Of a stretch of DNA of 64,000 bases, positions 37,925 through 51,934 are shown piece by piece. The stretch spans positions 12,220,447-12,284,446 of the forward strand of contig OX459100.1 in assembly GCA_949775045.1 (NCBI GenBank), in the 5' to 3' direction. The notes under the pieces are model-generated. The model made no database searches and was not told where the DNA came from. It worked only from the letters and a program-made list of their open reading frames with translations. Every line of letters starts with the position of its first letter. Within the stretch, counting starts at the first letter, position 1. The translations under genes and the position numbers were made by a program. This DNA comes from Metridium senile. Taxonomy: Eukaryota; Cnidaria; Anthozoa; Actiniaria; Metridiidae.

Positions 37925-38881
37925 GTAAGGACGTATTGCAGCGACTTTTGCTTCGACAGGTCGCTTCGTGTGTATTGCTTCTATTGATTAAATTTGTGCG
38001 ACATTTTGCAGACGAAAAATATTGTCACGGGAGCAAAGATTTACACACAACCATAGGCACCCCAGGATCCAGAAACAGGCGATTTTTAATCGATTAGAAC
38101 GCGCGCGGTTATATCAAACGAGCGAAATTAGCGAGCGAAAACTGGATTTGGGCTTCCTGTGGTGAGTCTGAATTTCTTTTAAGGACCATTGGGAGAAGTT
38201 GTTAAAAAAACGATAAAGTCTAAAATAGTGAAATAAAATAGCTAAGTCTTGAAAAACTATCAAATTAATTAACAATATAATTAATGAACATTTTGAGCCG
38301 GTCTCCAGCATTTTAGGTGCTTTAATCGCGCGTTTTTCGCTTTTCTTTTTTCAACGACTTGAAAAATAGGTCGCATCAGTTCGATATATACTCGTGTGTT
38401 CTAATCGATCCAAAATCGCCTGTCTCTGGATCCTGGGGTGCCTGTGATTCAACGTGTGACAAAAGGGAGAGCACGCGATGATATCAGTGTAAAATAATAC
38501 AATATTGAATATGTATAATTCAAAATAAAATTAAAAAACGTTTTTAGAGAAGCTTTCTGCTTGGTTAAGTCAACATGTTATATTTAGAAGATCTATCATG
38601 TGAAGAGTATATCGAACAAGTGGGATGCATCGATGAGCGATTTTATGAAAATGGTAACATACACCATAAACTAAGAGTGATACACTAAAGAGTGTTTCAC
38701 GGGTTTATGAGAACCACTCTAACTTATACACCGTAAAAAAGAGTGTTACTGTGAAAATGGTGACTTTATACACCATAAAAAGAGTTTTACTTTACAAGTG
38801 ACAACTTAATTATACACCATACAAAGAGTGTCACTTTCTGTAAAATGGTAACTGATTCACTTGTGTATTTAATATCTTTAG
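37925..38881 (+). other. Gene D intron 1 with MITE
   Basis: The MITE 38055-38443 has ends AGGCACCCCAGGATCCAG and complement, and inner ATCGATTAGAAC/GTTCTAATCGAT pairs. The empty site of the gene E element (AACAAG, 38615-38620) lies here. Confidence 0.65.
38055..38443. repeat. MITE with AGGCACCCCAGGATCCAG ends
   Basis: Arms of about 45 bp at 38055-38100 and 38398-38443; contains a GGGCTTCCTGTGG end of the CACAGG family. Confidence 0.72.
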
Positions 38882-38987
38882 AGTTGTGCTAGGGGAGCCG
38901 GCGATGGAAGCATTGGCGACCACAAATTCTTCAACTGTGAAAATGGCACAGGTGTTTTTGTCAGCTTGGACAAAATAAAGCAAAGAG
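38882..38987 (+). pseudogene. Gene D exon 2: CAP-Gly second half
   Basis: Acceptor ATATCTTTAG, phase 0 to 1: SCARGAGDGSIGDHKFFNCE then NGTGVFVSLDKI. Intact. Confidence 0.78.
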
Positions 38988-38997
38988 GTAAACGAGA

Positions 38998-39400
38998 ATA
39001 AAAACATTCTCCTCTCTCCTCTCTCCTCTCTCCTCTCTCCTCTCTCCTCTCTCCTCTCTCCTCTCTCCTCTCTCCTATCTTATATGCTTTAGCAATACCT
39101 GTAATAATTGTAAAGGTCATGCTAATAAAGCGAATTCAAACCTATCTCCTCTCTCATCTCTTCTTCTCTCTTTTCTTTTCTTTTCTTTTACTTCATTTAA
39201 TTCTCTTCTCTTTTCTTTTCTTTTTTCTTTTCTTTTCTTTTCTTCTTTTCTTCTCTTTTCATTTCTTTTCTTCTCTTTTCTTTTCATTTCTTTTCTTCTC
39301 TTCTCTTTTCTTTCTTTTCTTTTCTTTTCTTTTCTTTTCTTTTCTTTTCTTTTCTTTTCTTTTCTTTTCTTTTCTTTTCTTTCTTTTCTTTTTCTCCATA
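38998..39400. repeat. Pyrimidine microsatellites: CTCTCTC and TTTTC arrays
   Basis: CTCTCCT units at about 39005-39075 and TTTTC units at about 39170-39395, in gene D intron 2. ORFs of Phe/Ser or Lys/Glu here are repeat readings. Confidence 0.95.
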
Positions 39401-39840
39401 ATCATCATTCTCCTCTTCACTTCGTTTCTCTATAGCCATAATTCGTCTCTGTTCAGTTTCAGCCGAGGTCAAGGAAACCGCTTACCCCCTGGATTGGTAT
39501 ACCCCTATTTCAAAAATATTTGTCAGAGATACGTTCGACACTCCCAGCCTACAAAGGATTTCGGTTCTTTCTATTGTTGTCCAAGTGGTAGGACTGTACC
39601 ATTTAGGGTCCTTTTAGGTTTTTTTCTCAAAAGTCAATTGCTCTATTAAAATAGGCTTAGCTGCCAAGAACATCGCATAGTCGTACAAGTCAACAAGGCT
39701 TTGACAGTTCTCGTAATCTAAGCGTACCTTTTAGGAGTCATTTGTCCCCCGGGACACATCCTTTAAGCTATATAATTGTTATTATTATACCTTACAAATA
39801 ATCCTCCAATCACATCTCCGTATTTTAATCACATCCACAG

Positions 39841-40764
<924 letters not shown>

Positions 40765-41459
40765 TATACTTATTAGCATCAGTATTGTTATCATGTGAGA
40801 GGCACAGTAGCCTAATGCTTGCTACACAATACTTGGGGTTGAGAGATACAGGTTCAGACCCTGGCCAGGGTCATTGTGTTATGTTCTTAGACATTTAACT
40901 CTCATAGTGCCTGTCATACGACCCAGTGCCTGTACAAGTGGGTAGATGTTTTACTGTACCTGACAAAAACCTGGTGGATAACATGGCATTTACAGACATT
41001 CCATCCAGGGAAAGTAAAAAATAATACTCCTAGTCGTTTTATAATAACAGAAACGGGAGTTAACCACTAGCACAATAAGCCACTAGGCAATTACAATTGG
41101 CACAGAGTTAACCTTTATCTTATAGATAGTTGTCATTTTCATAATTATCTCCATATTCATCATTTTCATCATCATTAGCACAATATCCAGTCGTTTTCAC
41201 TAGTAGTTATTGTACATTCTTATGCCAATAAATTGTTTCCATAGAAAACATGATGCAGCTCACATTATAGCACATTTAATTTTTATTATTTCCTTGGAAT
41301 ACTAGCTGCTGAGGACCACATTAGTGTTACTGCTAGTTATCATACATTTCACTTTCATGGTTACTTAGCAACAGCACATACATACAAACACCCACAAATT
41401 TATTTTTTATTTCACAGACTTTAAATAATATTTCCTTACAATTTTGTGGTGTTTCCCAG
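40765..41459. other. Remainder of the gene D last intron
   Basis: Nothing coding. From about 41190 it aligns with the end of the gene A intron (AATAAATTGTTTCCATAGAA type), so it is an inherited intron. Confidence 0.6.
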
Positions 41460-41666
41460 GTTGATGTGTACAGTTTTGGTGTTTTGCTGTGTGAAATGAA
41501 CACTACAGAGTTCCCTGATGCGATGTGCCGAACTGAACAAGTAACCATGGTAACCAATCATGACTTTAGGGACCTTATTAGGAGATGTTTGTTGGAGGAC
41601 CCCCAAGAACGTCCCTCCATGAATGATATCATAAATGAATTAGAAACTTTTAATTTTGAAAAGTAA
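41460..41666 (+). pseudogene. Gene D last exon: kinase C-lobe
   Basis: Acceptor TTTCCCAG; VDVYSFGVLLCEMNTTEFPD, DPQERPSM; nearly identical to gene A 6798-7004. Intact, but no longer joined to a functional kinase exon. Confidence 0.8.
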
Positions 41667-43040
41667 AATCATTTTAAAAATCAGATAACTGTAACTAATT
41701 TTGATATTCTTTTTATTGACACCAAGTTTTTGAACAAAGCTTTTGAAACAAAAACTGAGAAAAAAAAATCGGCAGTCTAGACTGCACGAAGCTAACTGTT
41801 TTATATGAATATAAGTATGGAATATAAAATTAACAACATCGATGCCTTTCCAAATAGTATAAACATGTTGAATTGGTTAGCTTTATGAACACAATCAAGT
41901 AATTAAACTAGAGACAAACAAGTTAAATGGTTTTTGCCTCACGTCCTCCATTTTGTAAATTTTTCAATTGATAAATTATTGATAAAAAAGGCCTTTTTAT
42001 AACTCGATCGGCTACGCCCACTAGTAATAAGCCGAAAAGCTTGTCGTGGATCATGTTAAATGCTTCAACCAATTATTGATGTAGAAGACGATCGATAATC
42101 GATTGATTTGTGCAGTATTTTGGGCTTCCTTTGTTTACACTCAGACACATTTACACAACACGATAGCATAGTAGCTACGCCTCCATATATGGAGGACAGT
42201 AGCTTCAAAAACAACAAATAACAAATGGACAAATCCCCTGCTTGTGCTCTCAGACAATGTTCTTATGGGTGCATGATAGGTTATCATCAGCGATAGGATA
42301 CATGCATGGCGCTTGAAATCACCTGTGTTACAAATGTTACCGAACATTGGGTCAAAGGAGATCAACGATCGTTTGACAATTGTTGGGATTTGAAATGTTT
42401 TATCAATTTATCAGAGTTTTGGGCTTTAGGAAGAGAATTATAGCACAAAATGTAATAAAGCACACGTTAAACCTTTTATTGTAGCTCAACCTGAAAAAGG
42501 CGTGCTAAGCAACAAATGTGCCGTGGGACGATAGTTAGAAAAGGGCTGCATGTCGTTTGTTAGTAAATTATACAATGATCTATCAGTTGCCCTCGTGTGC
42601 AAGCGCCATGCCCATCCTATCGTTCATGCATGGATATGATATGTTGGTGTACTGTATTGCAAAGGGGACTACGTGTCCTATTATACAACACCTGCTCTAT
42701 ATGGGTGAATCTTGAAAAAAAAAAAAGATATAAATATAGATACCACGTTTGTCATATGTATCCCATCTGTATTCAGATTTTTTTATCGGAGTGTGTTCAT
42801 TTATAGGGTAAGTTCGATTTTTAAGTTAGAAATGTTGATTATAATTATAGTTAGTGGTATTTAAAGAATGCTTAGTGGATGTCATTAAATTATAAAATTC
42901 AATTAATTAATAGATGATCATATCATAAATGAACAAACTCATAAATGGGATTCAAACCTGCGTTCTTTCATTGCTTGTCCGACTAGAAATGTTCAGAAAG
43001 TTGTGTGTTTGAATTGGTTCATTACTGGGTTGCCTGTGGA
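41667..43040. other. Intergenic D-E, first part
   Basis: AT-rich, no coding sequence recognised. A GGGTTGCCTGTGG end resembling the CACAGG family lies at about 43032. Confidence 0.5.
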
Positions 43041-43049
43041 CAAGCCCAG

Positions 43050-43795
43050 AATAGAATAGAATAGAATCTATATTTTGCTCTTTGTATAGACTAAGTACAT
43101 TATACATTTTACATTTTACATTTTTTTCTTTCTATATTCGTTTGTATGGGAGATTGCTTCTATTATATATGTTTTTGAGAATATAGAAATTGAGCATGAA
43201 GGCTAAATAAACTGGGAAGTTATCGAGTTAGCCTCCACTTAGGTTTTTGTTTAATACATAATATTCAGGTATAAAGAGCGGTAATATTGTAAACAGGTTA
43301 AACAAATAAAAAAAAAGTTTAGAAAAGAAAAAGAGAATAGAACAGGAAAACACTAATATATACAAAATTATATCAAATATATATAGTTTTTGTGAAGTAA
43401 GTAATATAAATAGAGGTTATTTTTCTTAATAAAGACATATACTATGTATCATTGTGAGTTTTGAGTACTCAATAAGTACGCTTTCACTTTTTTATCAAAT
43501 GAAAGCACACTTAATATTTTAAGATCATATGGGAGGTCATCCCATATATCAGAGCCAGAATAAGAGAGTGATTGTTTGCCAATATTAGTTCTAACTCTAG
43601 GTTTATATAAATTTCCTTTGGTTGCATATCGTGTATTATAGGCGTGAACATTTTTTGCTTGTGTAAATATATTATTGAATGTATTTGGCAGTAGTTCTTT
43701 GTGCCACCTATGGACGAATTTCCAAACGTGTAATCGACATACATTTTGAACTGTACTGGCCGAACTATGCGAATATTAGAACTTTCTAGCCAAAC
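43050..43795 (-). mobile_element. LINE 3-prime end (non-LTR retrotransposon), minus strand
   Basis: On the minus strand 43740 to 43450 encodes the C-terminal hallmark of RT-bearing LINE ORFs: NVHAYNTRYATKGNLYKPRV, then GKQSLSYSGSDIWDDLPYDL. The presumed 3-prime UTR runs down to an ATTCT-type simple repeat at about 43050 (AGAATAGAATAGAAT on the + strand), a usual LINE tail. 5-prime truncated. Confidence 0.7.
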
Positions 43796-44919
43796 TGATC
43801 AGATCTCAAATACAAACTATACTGAGCGGACAGACTCAGTACTACTAAATAAATAAATAAACTTTTTTGGGTAAAGAAATAAACTTCTTTCCCATCTGGA
43901 CCAGGAAACTGAACAGTAAAAGTTGTTAATAGTAGATCAATACAGTAAGGTTAGTGTCAGTACCATTTGTACGTATGAAGTTATTTTGATGCTAGGAGTT
44001 TTTTGTGGCCAGTTCGACTGTAGTATAGATCCTCTATAGTTACCCTAGCATTCATTTCACCCCCAAAAATCCCTACATGACTTAAACAACCACATTCAAA
44101 CTTTCACTCAATCACTTACTATCAAAATTCTTTATTGCCACTTTTCTTATACAAAGTTGTTACATAAACATTCAAAGTCATTACACATCAGTTTACCTTC
44201 TACAGCAGCCATTTTGTTTCTAGTCACCAATCCTAACGGAACACAGGAATCCCGCTTATTTTCATTACGAATTTTAATTCAAGCACAAGTAGCTCGCGCT
44301 CTACAGTTATATGGTAACGGTTTCTTTTACGGCTCTCGTATATTTTTATCAGTTTATGTTCGTTATTAAATTCTTATTCAAAATGTTCTTGCGTGTATTT
44401 TATTTTTAAATCGTATTGCGTATATTTTTTACCGGTTTTTCTGCTGTATATCAAAATGTTTTCTTCAAGACGTTTGCCCACCAGCATTAACTCTAAAAAG
44501 CCGTTTATCAAACCAGGTATGTTTTTCTTAGTCTTTTTCCAACTATTCATAGATTTCTATTATCATTCACAACTCTCTAGGTTGCTTTTTGCATAATTTC
44601 GTACGTTTTTATTGTAGATTTATACGGTCAAGTTTTTTTATTCAACTTACATTTCTCTGACATCTAATACACGTATACATCTATGGTAACCGCGTGTAGG
44701 GTTAAGCTCTAAGGCCTTGGAGTATGAAACACGTTTGTCATCTACCATAATGACAACAGTTTAACATGCATCTTAGCCCCTGATGAGTTATGTTAAACTG
44801 GGTTTACCATTACACTATATCGATCTATTCGTGTATTAGACCACATATATATGAGCTCATATCACAATTCATTTACAAACACACAAAATGTATCCCTCTA
44901 CCCTAACAATAGAGTCCGA
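43796..44919. other. Intergenic stretch between LINE relics
   Basis: No supported gene. Short ORFs at 44157-44369 and 44393-44596 match nothing I recognise. Confidence 0.5.
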
Positions 44920-45655
44920 TTACCCTTTATTATTTAAACAACTGTAGTATAGAAATGAATGATGTGAAGGTTGAACAATTGGTTGCGTGATGGGGTAGTT
45001 TATTCCATAGTGTCGGGGCAAGGAAGGAGAAGCAGCGTTTACCAAAGTTAGCCACTTAGCTTTAGGAATCAGTAGTTTGTGGTTAATAACGGAACGCGTG
45101 GAGTATATATCCATGTGTAGGTTTGTTAATCAAGGAAGATAGGCAAGGATAAGGATAGTGATGCTAGAAATTGGAAGGAGCTGTAGGTTTTGGAACAATG
45201 GTAACGAAGTCGATCTGAAGTCAGAGTTTAGCAATAGTCTTGCACCTTTTTTCTGAGTAACAGAAGCTGATCTAGAGATTCCGATGAGCAGTTTTCCCAC
45301 ACTGAACAATAGTACTCCATGGTTGGACGTGCGTTATATGGTGTTATAAAGTAGCAGTAACTTTTGGGGAGTTATGAAAGGTTTAGCTTGCCGTATTAGT
45401 TCCAATTTTTAGTTTAATTTCTTAATAGTACAGTTTTTGAGACATGCTCATTCCAGGTCAGAGATGAGTCGATATAAATGCCCAAAAACTTTTCACATGA
45501 AGATTGGTCAATAGGTGTAGACTGGTTACTGGCAAACAAAACTTTGAAGCTGACGGAGCTATCAAGCGAACTGCAAAGAAGCCATGATGAATATTCCCAT
45601 CGATGAGAGGATGTGTCTTCATCAGAGTTCAGAAAATAAAAATTGTCATCCACTG
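44920..45655 (-). pseudogene. Decayed LINE reverse-transcriptase C-terminus, minus strand
   Basis: Read on the minus strand from 45653: EKFLGIYIDSSLTWNEHVSK, then in a shifted frame LELIRQAKPFITPQKLLLLY, RLLLNSDFRSTSLPLFQNLQ, and near 45000 GKRCFSFLAPTLWNKLPHH. These are the classical motifs after the RT domain in jockey/CR1/L2-like LINEs. Several stops and at least two frameshifts make it a relic. A second, independent copy of the same terminus lies at 43450-43740. Confidence 0.78.
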
Positions 45656-45726
45656 AAACTCAAGATGACATTGCTGGTTATTTATGTAGTTTATAATCTG
45701 CATTGTTCTTTTATTGATTGATTTAT

Positions 45727-45770
45727 CCATCCATCCATCCATCCATCCATCCATCCATCCATCCATCCAT
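45727..45770. repeat. CCAT microsatellite
   Basis: Perfect (CCAT)n next to the LINE relic. Confidence 0.95.
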
Positions 45771-45857
45771 TTGTACGGCCTCTAGGTAGACCAATTTAAG
45801 TATTTGTATTTAGCTTATATTGATAGAGTTACCGTGATTAAATAAAGGTCTTTATTA

Positions 45858-46069
45858 TTATTATTATTATTATTATTATCCATCCATCCATCCATCTATC
45901 CATCCATCCATCCATCCATCCATCCATCCATCCATCCATCCCTCCCTCCCTCCCTCCATCCATCCCTCCATCCATCCATCCATCCATCCATCCATCCATC
46001 CATCCATCCATCCATCCCTCCCTCCCTCCCTCCCTCCCTGAAATGAAAAAATAAATAAATAAATATGAA

Positions 46070-46100
<31 letters not shown>
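45858..46100. repeat. Compound microsatellite ATT/CCAT/CCCT/AATA/AAT
   Basis: Successive arrays of ATT, CCAT, CCCT, AAAT and AAT. Predicted GWMDGWMD proteins are repeat readings. Confidence 0.95.
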
Positions 46101-46502
46101 TATTACATGCATGAATTGCCATGAATCTTTATCAAAGGGGCTACTTAGATTTCTAAGGGTTTTGTAAGCTCTCTATAAGTAAAAATCCATCCGTACACAC
46201 TTCAAAACCAATATCTGAAGACAACGTTCTCGTACTGTGGCGCGCGCCATTCAGTTTAAAAACACAGGAACCCGAAATCACGCTTACGTAAGCCAATCTA
46301 AATTTGGCGCTTTTTCAGGTCACCCGAATACAGTCACTATTATCTTATAGTTTATTCTATTTAAGTCAAGCAAAACCACATTAAAATGCTGACAACTACT
46401 AGTTAAGTTTATTTATTATTATGTTTACAATATTGTACAATACTAACTTCGATTTTTTGTGTTGACGAACTTCGATTCTTTTGTAATTTTGTATGATTTT
46501 TT

Positions 46503-46666
<164 letters not shown>

Positions 46667-47237
46667 AAAATATAGAATAATAATAGAATAAAAATAATAG
46701 AATAAAATATATATATATATTGTTGCTATATCTCAAACTTGGATTTTTTTGTACTGATATCGTGATAAATACGAAAGGTCAGCTATATCTCAAACGTGTC
46801 TTGAAGTTGTCAAAATCAAATTAAAAGTTTACGAGCGAATCATTCGGCCCCATTCGGACTAGCAAATTTTGTTTGTTTTAACAGAAAAATCTGTAATCGA
46901 CGAGGTAGGACGAGGAAGTGCGAATTATATTTTTTGTATTGGGACAAAATTTGGAATCGCTGCCAACCAAACTTCAAATAAGCTGGTGTCCTGCTCTATT
47001 AAACTTTGTAAAAATGTCAATTTTGACAGCTTTCGTAATTATCACTTCAACGTGTATATTCAAAGTCAACAAAAAAACACAATCTCGATCAATCGAACAG
47101 AGATGAATCCTTGGTATTATCGTGATTTATACGGGGAAATGTTCCATTTTTCGATAGCAATAAATACTATAGTCAAATAGCTGAATCTGCTCCAAAACGT
47201 GACGCTTACATGCACCCCATGGTCTAAATATAGACTA

Positions 47238-48440
47238 GACGCATAACTGCGTAAACTCGGGCTTCATTACGATTATGTAATCATTTTCTTGGATTAGCTT
47301 GAGATGATTTGAAGCGAAAAAAAGTTATTTTTTTGGTCGTCCTCCTTTTCTGTTTGGTCCGTTCCTTCAGTCCGTGATCCGCTTGTCTGTACTGCTTTTA
47401 CCTGGATATCGATGTTCGGTTCGTGCAGTGATACATGCGAGCTCAAAGACTGTCTAGAAACAGTGTTATTATAAAAGTTGTTCTTGCAAAATAAACGCAA
47501 GAAAAAGCAAGATAGATACTAGTCACTAAAGCAATTGGTGTTATATTTGAGGCGATTTAATTTAGGCTGTTGGATGTAGTTTTCAGAGAGGCTGATTTCA
47601 GCTGTTTTATATTTTGTTGTTGTCGAGCTTGACCTTGATGTTTAAAATCGGTCACGTTATCTGACATATTGTAAACAAAGAAATATTACTTTCATCGTTC
47701 AACTGCTAGATAATAGGTTGAAGCGATTAAGTTTAAACTTAAAAGTTTTGCGTATAAGTTTGTTGTTCTTTGCCGAGAAGCTAAGCGCTCGGCAATCGCC
47801 AATCAATCGCGGATCTGAAGCTTGTACGAGCTAATAGTATAGTCAATAAAATTAAACTATTGACAGATAAACTCGTTATTTTAATCAAAAATATAAAAGA
47901 AATAATTACAAGAAGCAAAATATTTACCCTAAACATCACTACTGTTGTTGTCTTCACTTCTAGTGCGCTGTATCGTACTCTCTAAGAATGCTTACAATGC
48001 AGTTAAATATCCAGTAGTAACAGCTTCGTCCTTTGTAACTGGTTGTGAATCAATTCCATAGCATTATGAGTTTATAGCAGGTACGATTTCTCGATAAATT
48101 CCATCATAATAAGTTGGCTCGCTTATTTAGCCCGTAAATTGCATGATCGTTATTAAAATTCACAGTGACCCTTTCCGAAAACATTCGACATAAACTTAAG
48201 TGTAATTCTACTGCGAATCATGTGGAGTGAGCGCATAAAATATGAGAATATTCCACCTAGAAATCAATCCTTCGACGAATCAAATATCCATGTGCTCGTA
48301 TTGGCCAGTCTACGCATGCGCTGTGACCATACGCATGCGCGGTGACGACTAGACGGCGTTTTGCGACCCAAGAAAAAAAACAAAAAAAACATTGAAGCCC
48401 ATTTTAAGACTCGGGTTTCCTTTGGAAAGCCCGAGTAATT
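47238..48440. mobile_element. Element with GACGCATAACTGCGTA / CTCGGG ends
   Basis: Left GACGCATAACTGCGTAAACT CGGGCTT and right AAAGCCCGAGT. The left end is the same as that of the gene E intron element at 50677-51261. Right boundary approximate. Confidence 0.5.
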
Positions 48441-49403
48441 AAATGATTCGGACAAACACAAGCTCAAGATTACAGCAACAATATGTGAGATTGGCATTCC
48501 GCTCGCTATTTTTATAAAATTATACCTTATCCATTGTTAAGGAATCGGTGAAAAAAGGAATTGAAGGAATCGATGAAAAAAGAATTTATACCATTCGTTA
48601 ATCCTTGGCACGATCACGAGCGATGTCAGAGGTGGATCAACGCTTGATCTCGAGAACATTTCAGCACAACGAGCATTACAAAAAAATACGTATGATCTTC
48701 ATTGGCCTGGAGAGAAGGGACCTACTGAAGAGTTTCCAAACCAATTTCACGACCGAACAAGCTAGTAGAGAAAGCTTGCCGTGCAAAGAGAAAGGCGCCG
48801 AAACAAAGAGAAACTTGTGCGATAAAGGTCATAAAGAAGTCTCGAAATCAGATCGAAAAAGGCAGCCTTTCTACTACTTCTATTTCAAATGACTTGTTCG
48901 ACGAAATAGTGGATGACTGACATGGTAGAGCTATCTTTTGATAATAATATATATGCACTTCTTAAGAATTTATGTAAGGTCAACGGAGAGTCGAGGGCCG
49001 TAGTGATTGTGGGACTTGTATAATGTTGTTGATGGTTTGCGTAAAAGTGAGAATGTTTAATGTAAAAGCATTTTCAAAAACAATGTCGGATATGTGTAGA
49101 ATTTAATGGTGCATGGTTAGAAATGAGTGTAAATCTATGGTGAGCTCACATAGAAAATAAATGAAAATTCTCCGGATTATAAATAGTCGTTGGAACAGTT
49201 CAATATAGTCCACGGTTCCTGTGTTTTTAAACTGAATGGCGCGCGCCACAGTACGAGAACGTTGTCTGCAGATATTGGTTTTGAAGTGTGTACGGAGTCT
49301 GCAGATATTGGTTTTGAAGTGTGTACGGATGGATTTTTACTTATAGAGAGCTTACAAAACCCTTAGAAACCTAAGCAGCCCCTTTGATAAAGATTCATGG
49401 CAA

Positions 49404-49796
49404 CACAGCGTACGCCGTTTGAGTACAGTATCGTGTAAATTGCTGCGATTCATTTCATATTACATTCAGGTCATCCGTTATTCAGCGGTTAGTAGATCAA
49501 AAACAAAAACCAATGAAGGTAAACCTAGATCGTTTCGTTTTGTTTTGTTTTTAGAATGGTTCAATTTAGGATATTTTTACATTAATTTTTTTTATTTATT
49601 AATTTGTTATTATTATTTTTTATTATTATTATTATTATTTTCATATTTATTTATTCATTTTTCATTTTTTTCTTTTTTTTTTTTCATTTTTCATTTTTTC
49701 TCGTCTGCCGTCGACATCCGCCGTCCGCCGTCCGCCGCGGACCGTTCGCGTCCGCATCATAGACACACGCATTATAGGTCAACCAGTAACTTAATA
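49404..49796. other. Sequence between fold-back element and gene E
   Basis: ATT and pyrimidine-rich tract (49570-49700) and CCGCCGTCCGCCG stretch (49714-49740). No gene recognised. Confidence 0.5.
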
Positions 49797-49880
49797 TACC
49801 TCATTTCGCGGAAATGATCGCTTGAATGCGCTTATTCTCCATTTTCTGTGTAAATCTAAATCTTATTTAACTCCACTAAA
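49797..49880 (+). promoter_or_regulatory. Conserved upstream block before exon 1 (gene E)
   Basis: TCATTTCGCGGAAATGATCG, TCTCCATTTTCTGTGTAAAT and AACTCCACTAAA before the ATG as in C and D. Further upstream the homology ends, so this roughly 85 bp is the minimal shared block. Confidence 0.55.
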
Positions 49881-50342
49881 ATGAACGCTGAAAAATGCGA
49901 CAAATATTTGCTATTAGGTTTGGTTTTTTCGGGTTCAAACTTTTATCGAGCAGGCGAAATCCTTGAACGGTTACCAACACTAGCTGCTGAGAGCAACGTT
50001 ACTTTGCGTTGTATACCTTTATTCCATATAACATATCATAAAACACTTAGTGTACATATATCCACAGTGGCAAAGCTCGAAGACATTGAAGCTGACTTGT
50101 TGCTGGCTGTTCGATCTTTTCAAAAAAGGCTCTCTATTTATCAAGAACGTCGTGACCATTTGGAGATGGGAAAGAGTTTGGAGGTAGGCAGTAAAGTTTT
50201 GGTTCAAGCTGGAAACGATGGTTTAATAGATCGGCCAGGAGAAATCAAGTATAAAGGGTTTCTCACAGCAGACCCATTATTTAGTTCGCTCACAGGAAGC
50301 CGCATAAACGAGGAGGGTATTTGGTTTGGAATAGAACTTGAG
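49881..50342 (+). pseudogene. Gene E exon 1: CYLD-like head
   Basis: 154 codons, intact, donor GTAGGG. It carries the longest second variable loop: TADPLFSSLTGSRINEEGIW between GEIKYKG and GIWFGIE. The first loop reads IPLFHITYHKTLSVHIS. Confidence 0.82.
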
Positions 50343-51426
50343 GTAGGGACGTATTAATACAAAAGACCGGTATATATAAGGCGACAAGTTAATTCGACAG
50401 GTCGCTTCGTGTTTATTGCTTAATCTATCGATTACATTTGTGCGATATGCTGCAGACGCCAAAGTGAAGCTGGCCTGAGATTCGTAGTATAGCCTCAGAT
50501 TCACATTCATGCAATAATATCAGTAAATAATACAATATTCAATATATGTACTTCAAAATTTTATAAGATTGTAAAGGCTTTTTGCTTGGTTATATTTAGG
50601 TCTTATTTAGAAGATCTATGATGCGAATCGTAGCATGAAAACGTTATAACAATATCGTTGAAGTATATCAAACAAGACGCATAACTGCGTAATCTCGGGA
50701 TTCTCTTTGATGTGCAAAATAATTTTAATGTATACACCTAATTTCAAAAACGTTTCCATACAAATAGAACATTTCTACTTTTGGAATACATTAAAAAGAC
50801 AAAGGAAGATCACAGAAGATCAACACGAAAACTTACCTTTGTCAAACTTATTATAACACTAATACGTTAGTTAAAGGTTTATTATCATTATTGGAGTGTT
50901 TAGGTTAAATCATACACAGAATAACATGTGTTTTATTACGTGATTTGAATCGAAGTACTGTTGTGTGTGTGTTTCGGCCCGGCGGGGTTCTTAATTAAAT
51001 CGCTTTCAAAACTGATCGCTTCTAGGCAAAATTCGGCAAAAAGTTACATTTGTCAAACTTATTATCACACTAATACATTAGTTAATGGTTTATTATTATT
51101 ATTATTGGAGTGTGTTTGATTTAAGTAAACACCGAATTACCGTAATAAATCAGTTTATTTCGTATATTTGTGTGTATAAGTGACATTCACCATACTGCGC
51201 TTGCGTGGCATTTTGGCATTGAAGATGAAAAATAAAGTCGGATTCCACAGGAATCCCGAGTAACAAGTGGGATGCATCGATGAGCGTTTCTATGAAAATG
51301 GTAACTTAAAAACCGTAAAAAGAGTGCTACTTGCTGTAAAAATGGTAACTTACACAGCATAAAAAGAGTGTTACTAACTGTATAAATGGTAACTTATTCA
51401 CATACTTGTGCATTGAATATCTTTAG
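50343..51426 (+). other. Gene E intron 1 with inserted element
   Basis: Element 50677-51261 (see separate entry); otherwise homologous to gene D intron 1. No exon. Confidence 0.6.
50677..51261. mobile_element. 585-bp element, 6-bp target duplication AACAAG
   Basis: Left ACGCATAACTGCGTAATCTC GGGATTC, right GGAATCCCGAGT. AACAAG at 50671-50676 and 51262-51267. Gene D has the unoccupied ATCGAACAAGTGGGATGCAT at 38611-38630. Confidence 0.8.
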
Positions 51427-51538
51427 AGTTGTGCTATGGGAGCTGGCGATGGAAGCACTAGTACTGGCAACCACAAATACTTCAACTGTGAAAATGGCAA
51501 AAGTGTTTATGTCAGCTTGGACAAAATAAAGCAAAAAG
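51427..51538 (+). pseudogene. Gene E exon 2: CAP-Gly second half
   Basis: SCAMGAGDGSTSTGNHKYFN then CENGKSVYVSLDKI; donor GTAAAC, phase 0 to 1. Intact. Confidence 0.8.
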
Positions 51539-51876
51539 GTAAACCAGAAAAATAATTAGTCTCATTATTATTATTACTACCAAGACTAGAGTGCTTTCTA
51601 CCCTAGAAACTAGAGGGTTTCTTGATCTAGTATTTGTATTTCCTGTTTGTACGTCTGTGTTCGTTATCAGTCCTCAAGAGAAACCCTCTAGCCAAACAAG
51701 CCTATAGTTTTGCATGTTATCCAGGGTAAGTGCTTTCCTTCTTTCTTCTGTTCAATAACTATTGCCAATTGATCAACTAAGTTTCAGTTAAACCAATGCA
51801 TATGTTCTTTTGTTAATGTATCAATAAAAAAGGGGGATTTGTACCATCTAATTAGTATTGTCTGTGTTAATCATAG

Positions 51877-51934
51877 TTGATAATAACAATGATGATGATA
51901 AAGAAGAATATAAAGAAAGCCCGGAAAAAACAAG
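51877..51934 (+). pseudogene. Gene E exon 3: acidic linker
   Basis: VDNNNDDDKEEYKESPEKT; one codon longer than gene C exon 3; phase 1 to 2. Confidence 0.65.

Noticed and set aside
39119..39649. 176-codon Phe/Ser-rich ORF
   Set aside because: TTTTC microsatellite; no conserved segment.
45838..46122. GWMDGWMD repeat protein on the minus strand
   Set aside because: CCAT microsatellite reading without start context or homologous exons.
48605..48892. 95-codon ORF as a gene
   Set aside because: Inside the 46116-49403 element, no motif recognised, no splice or homology support in the window.
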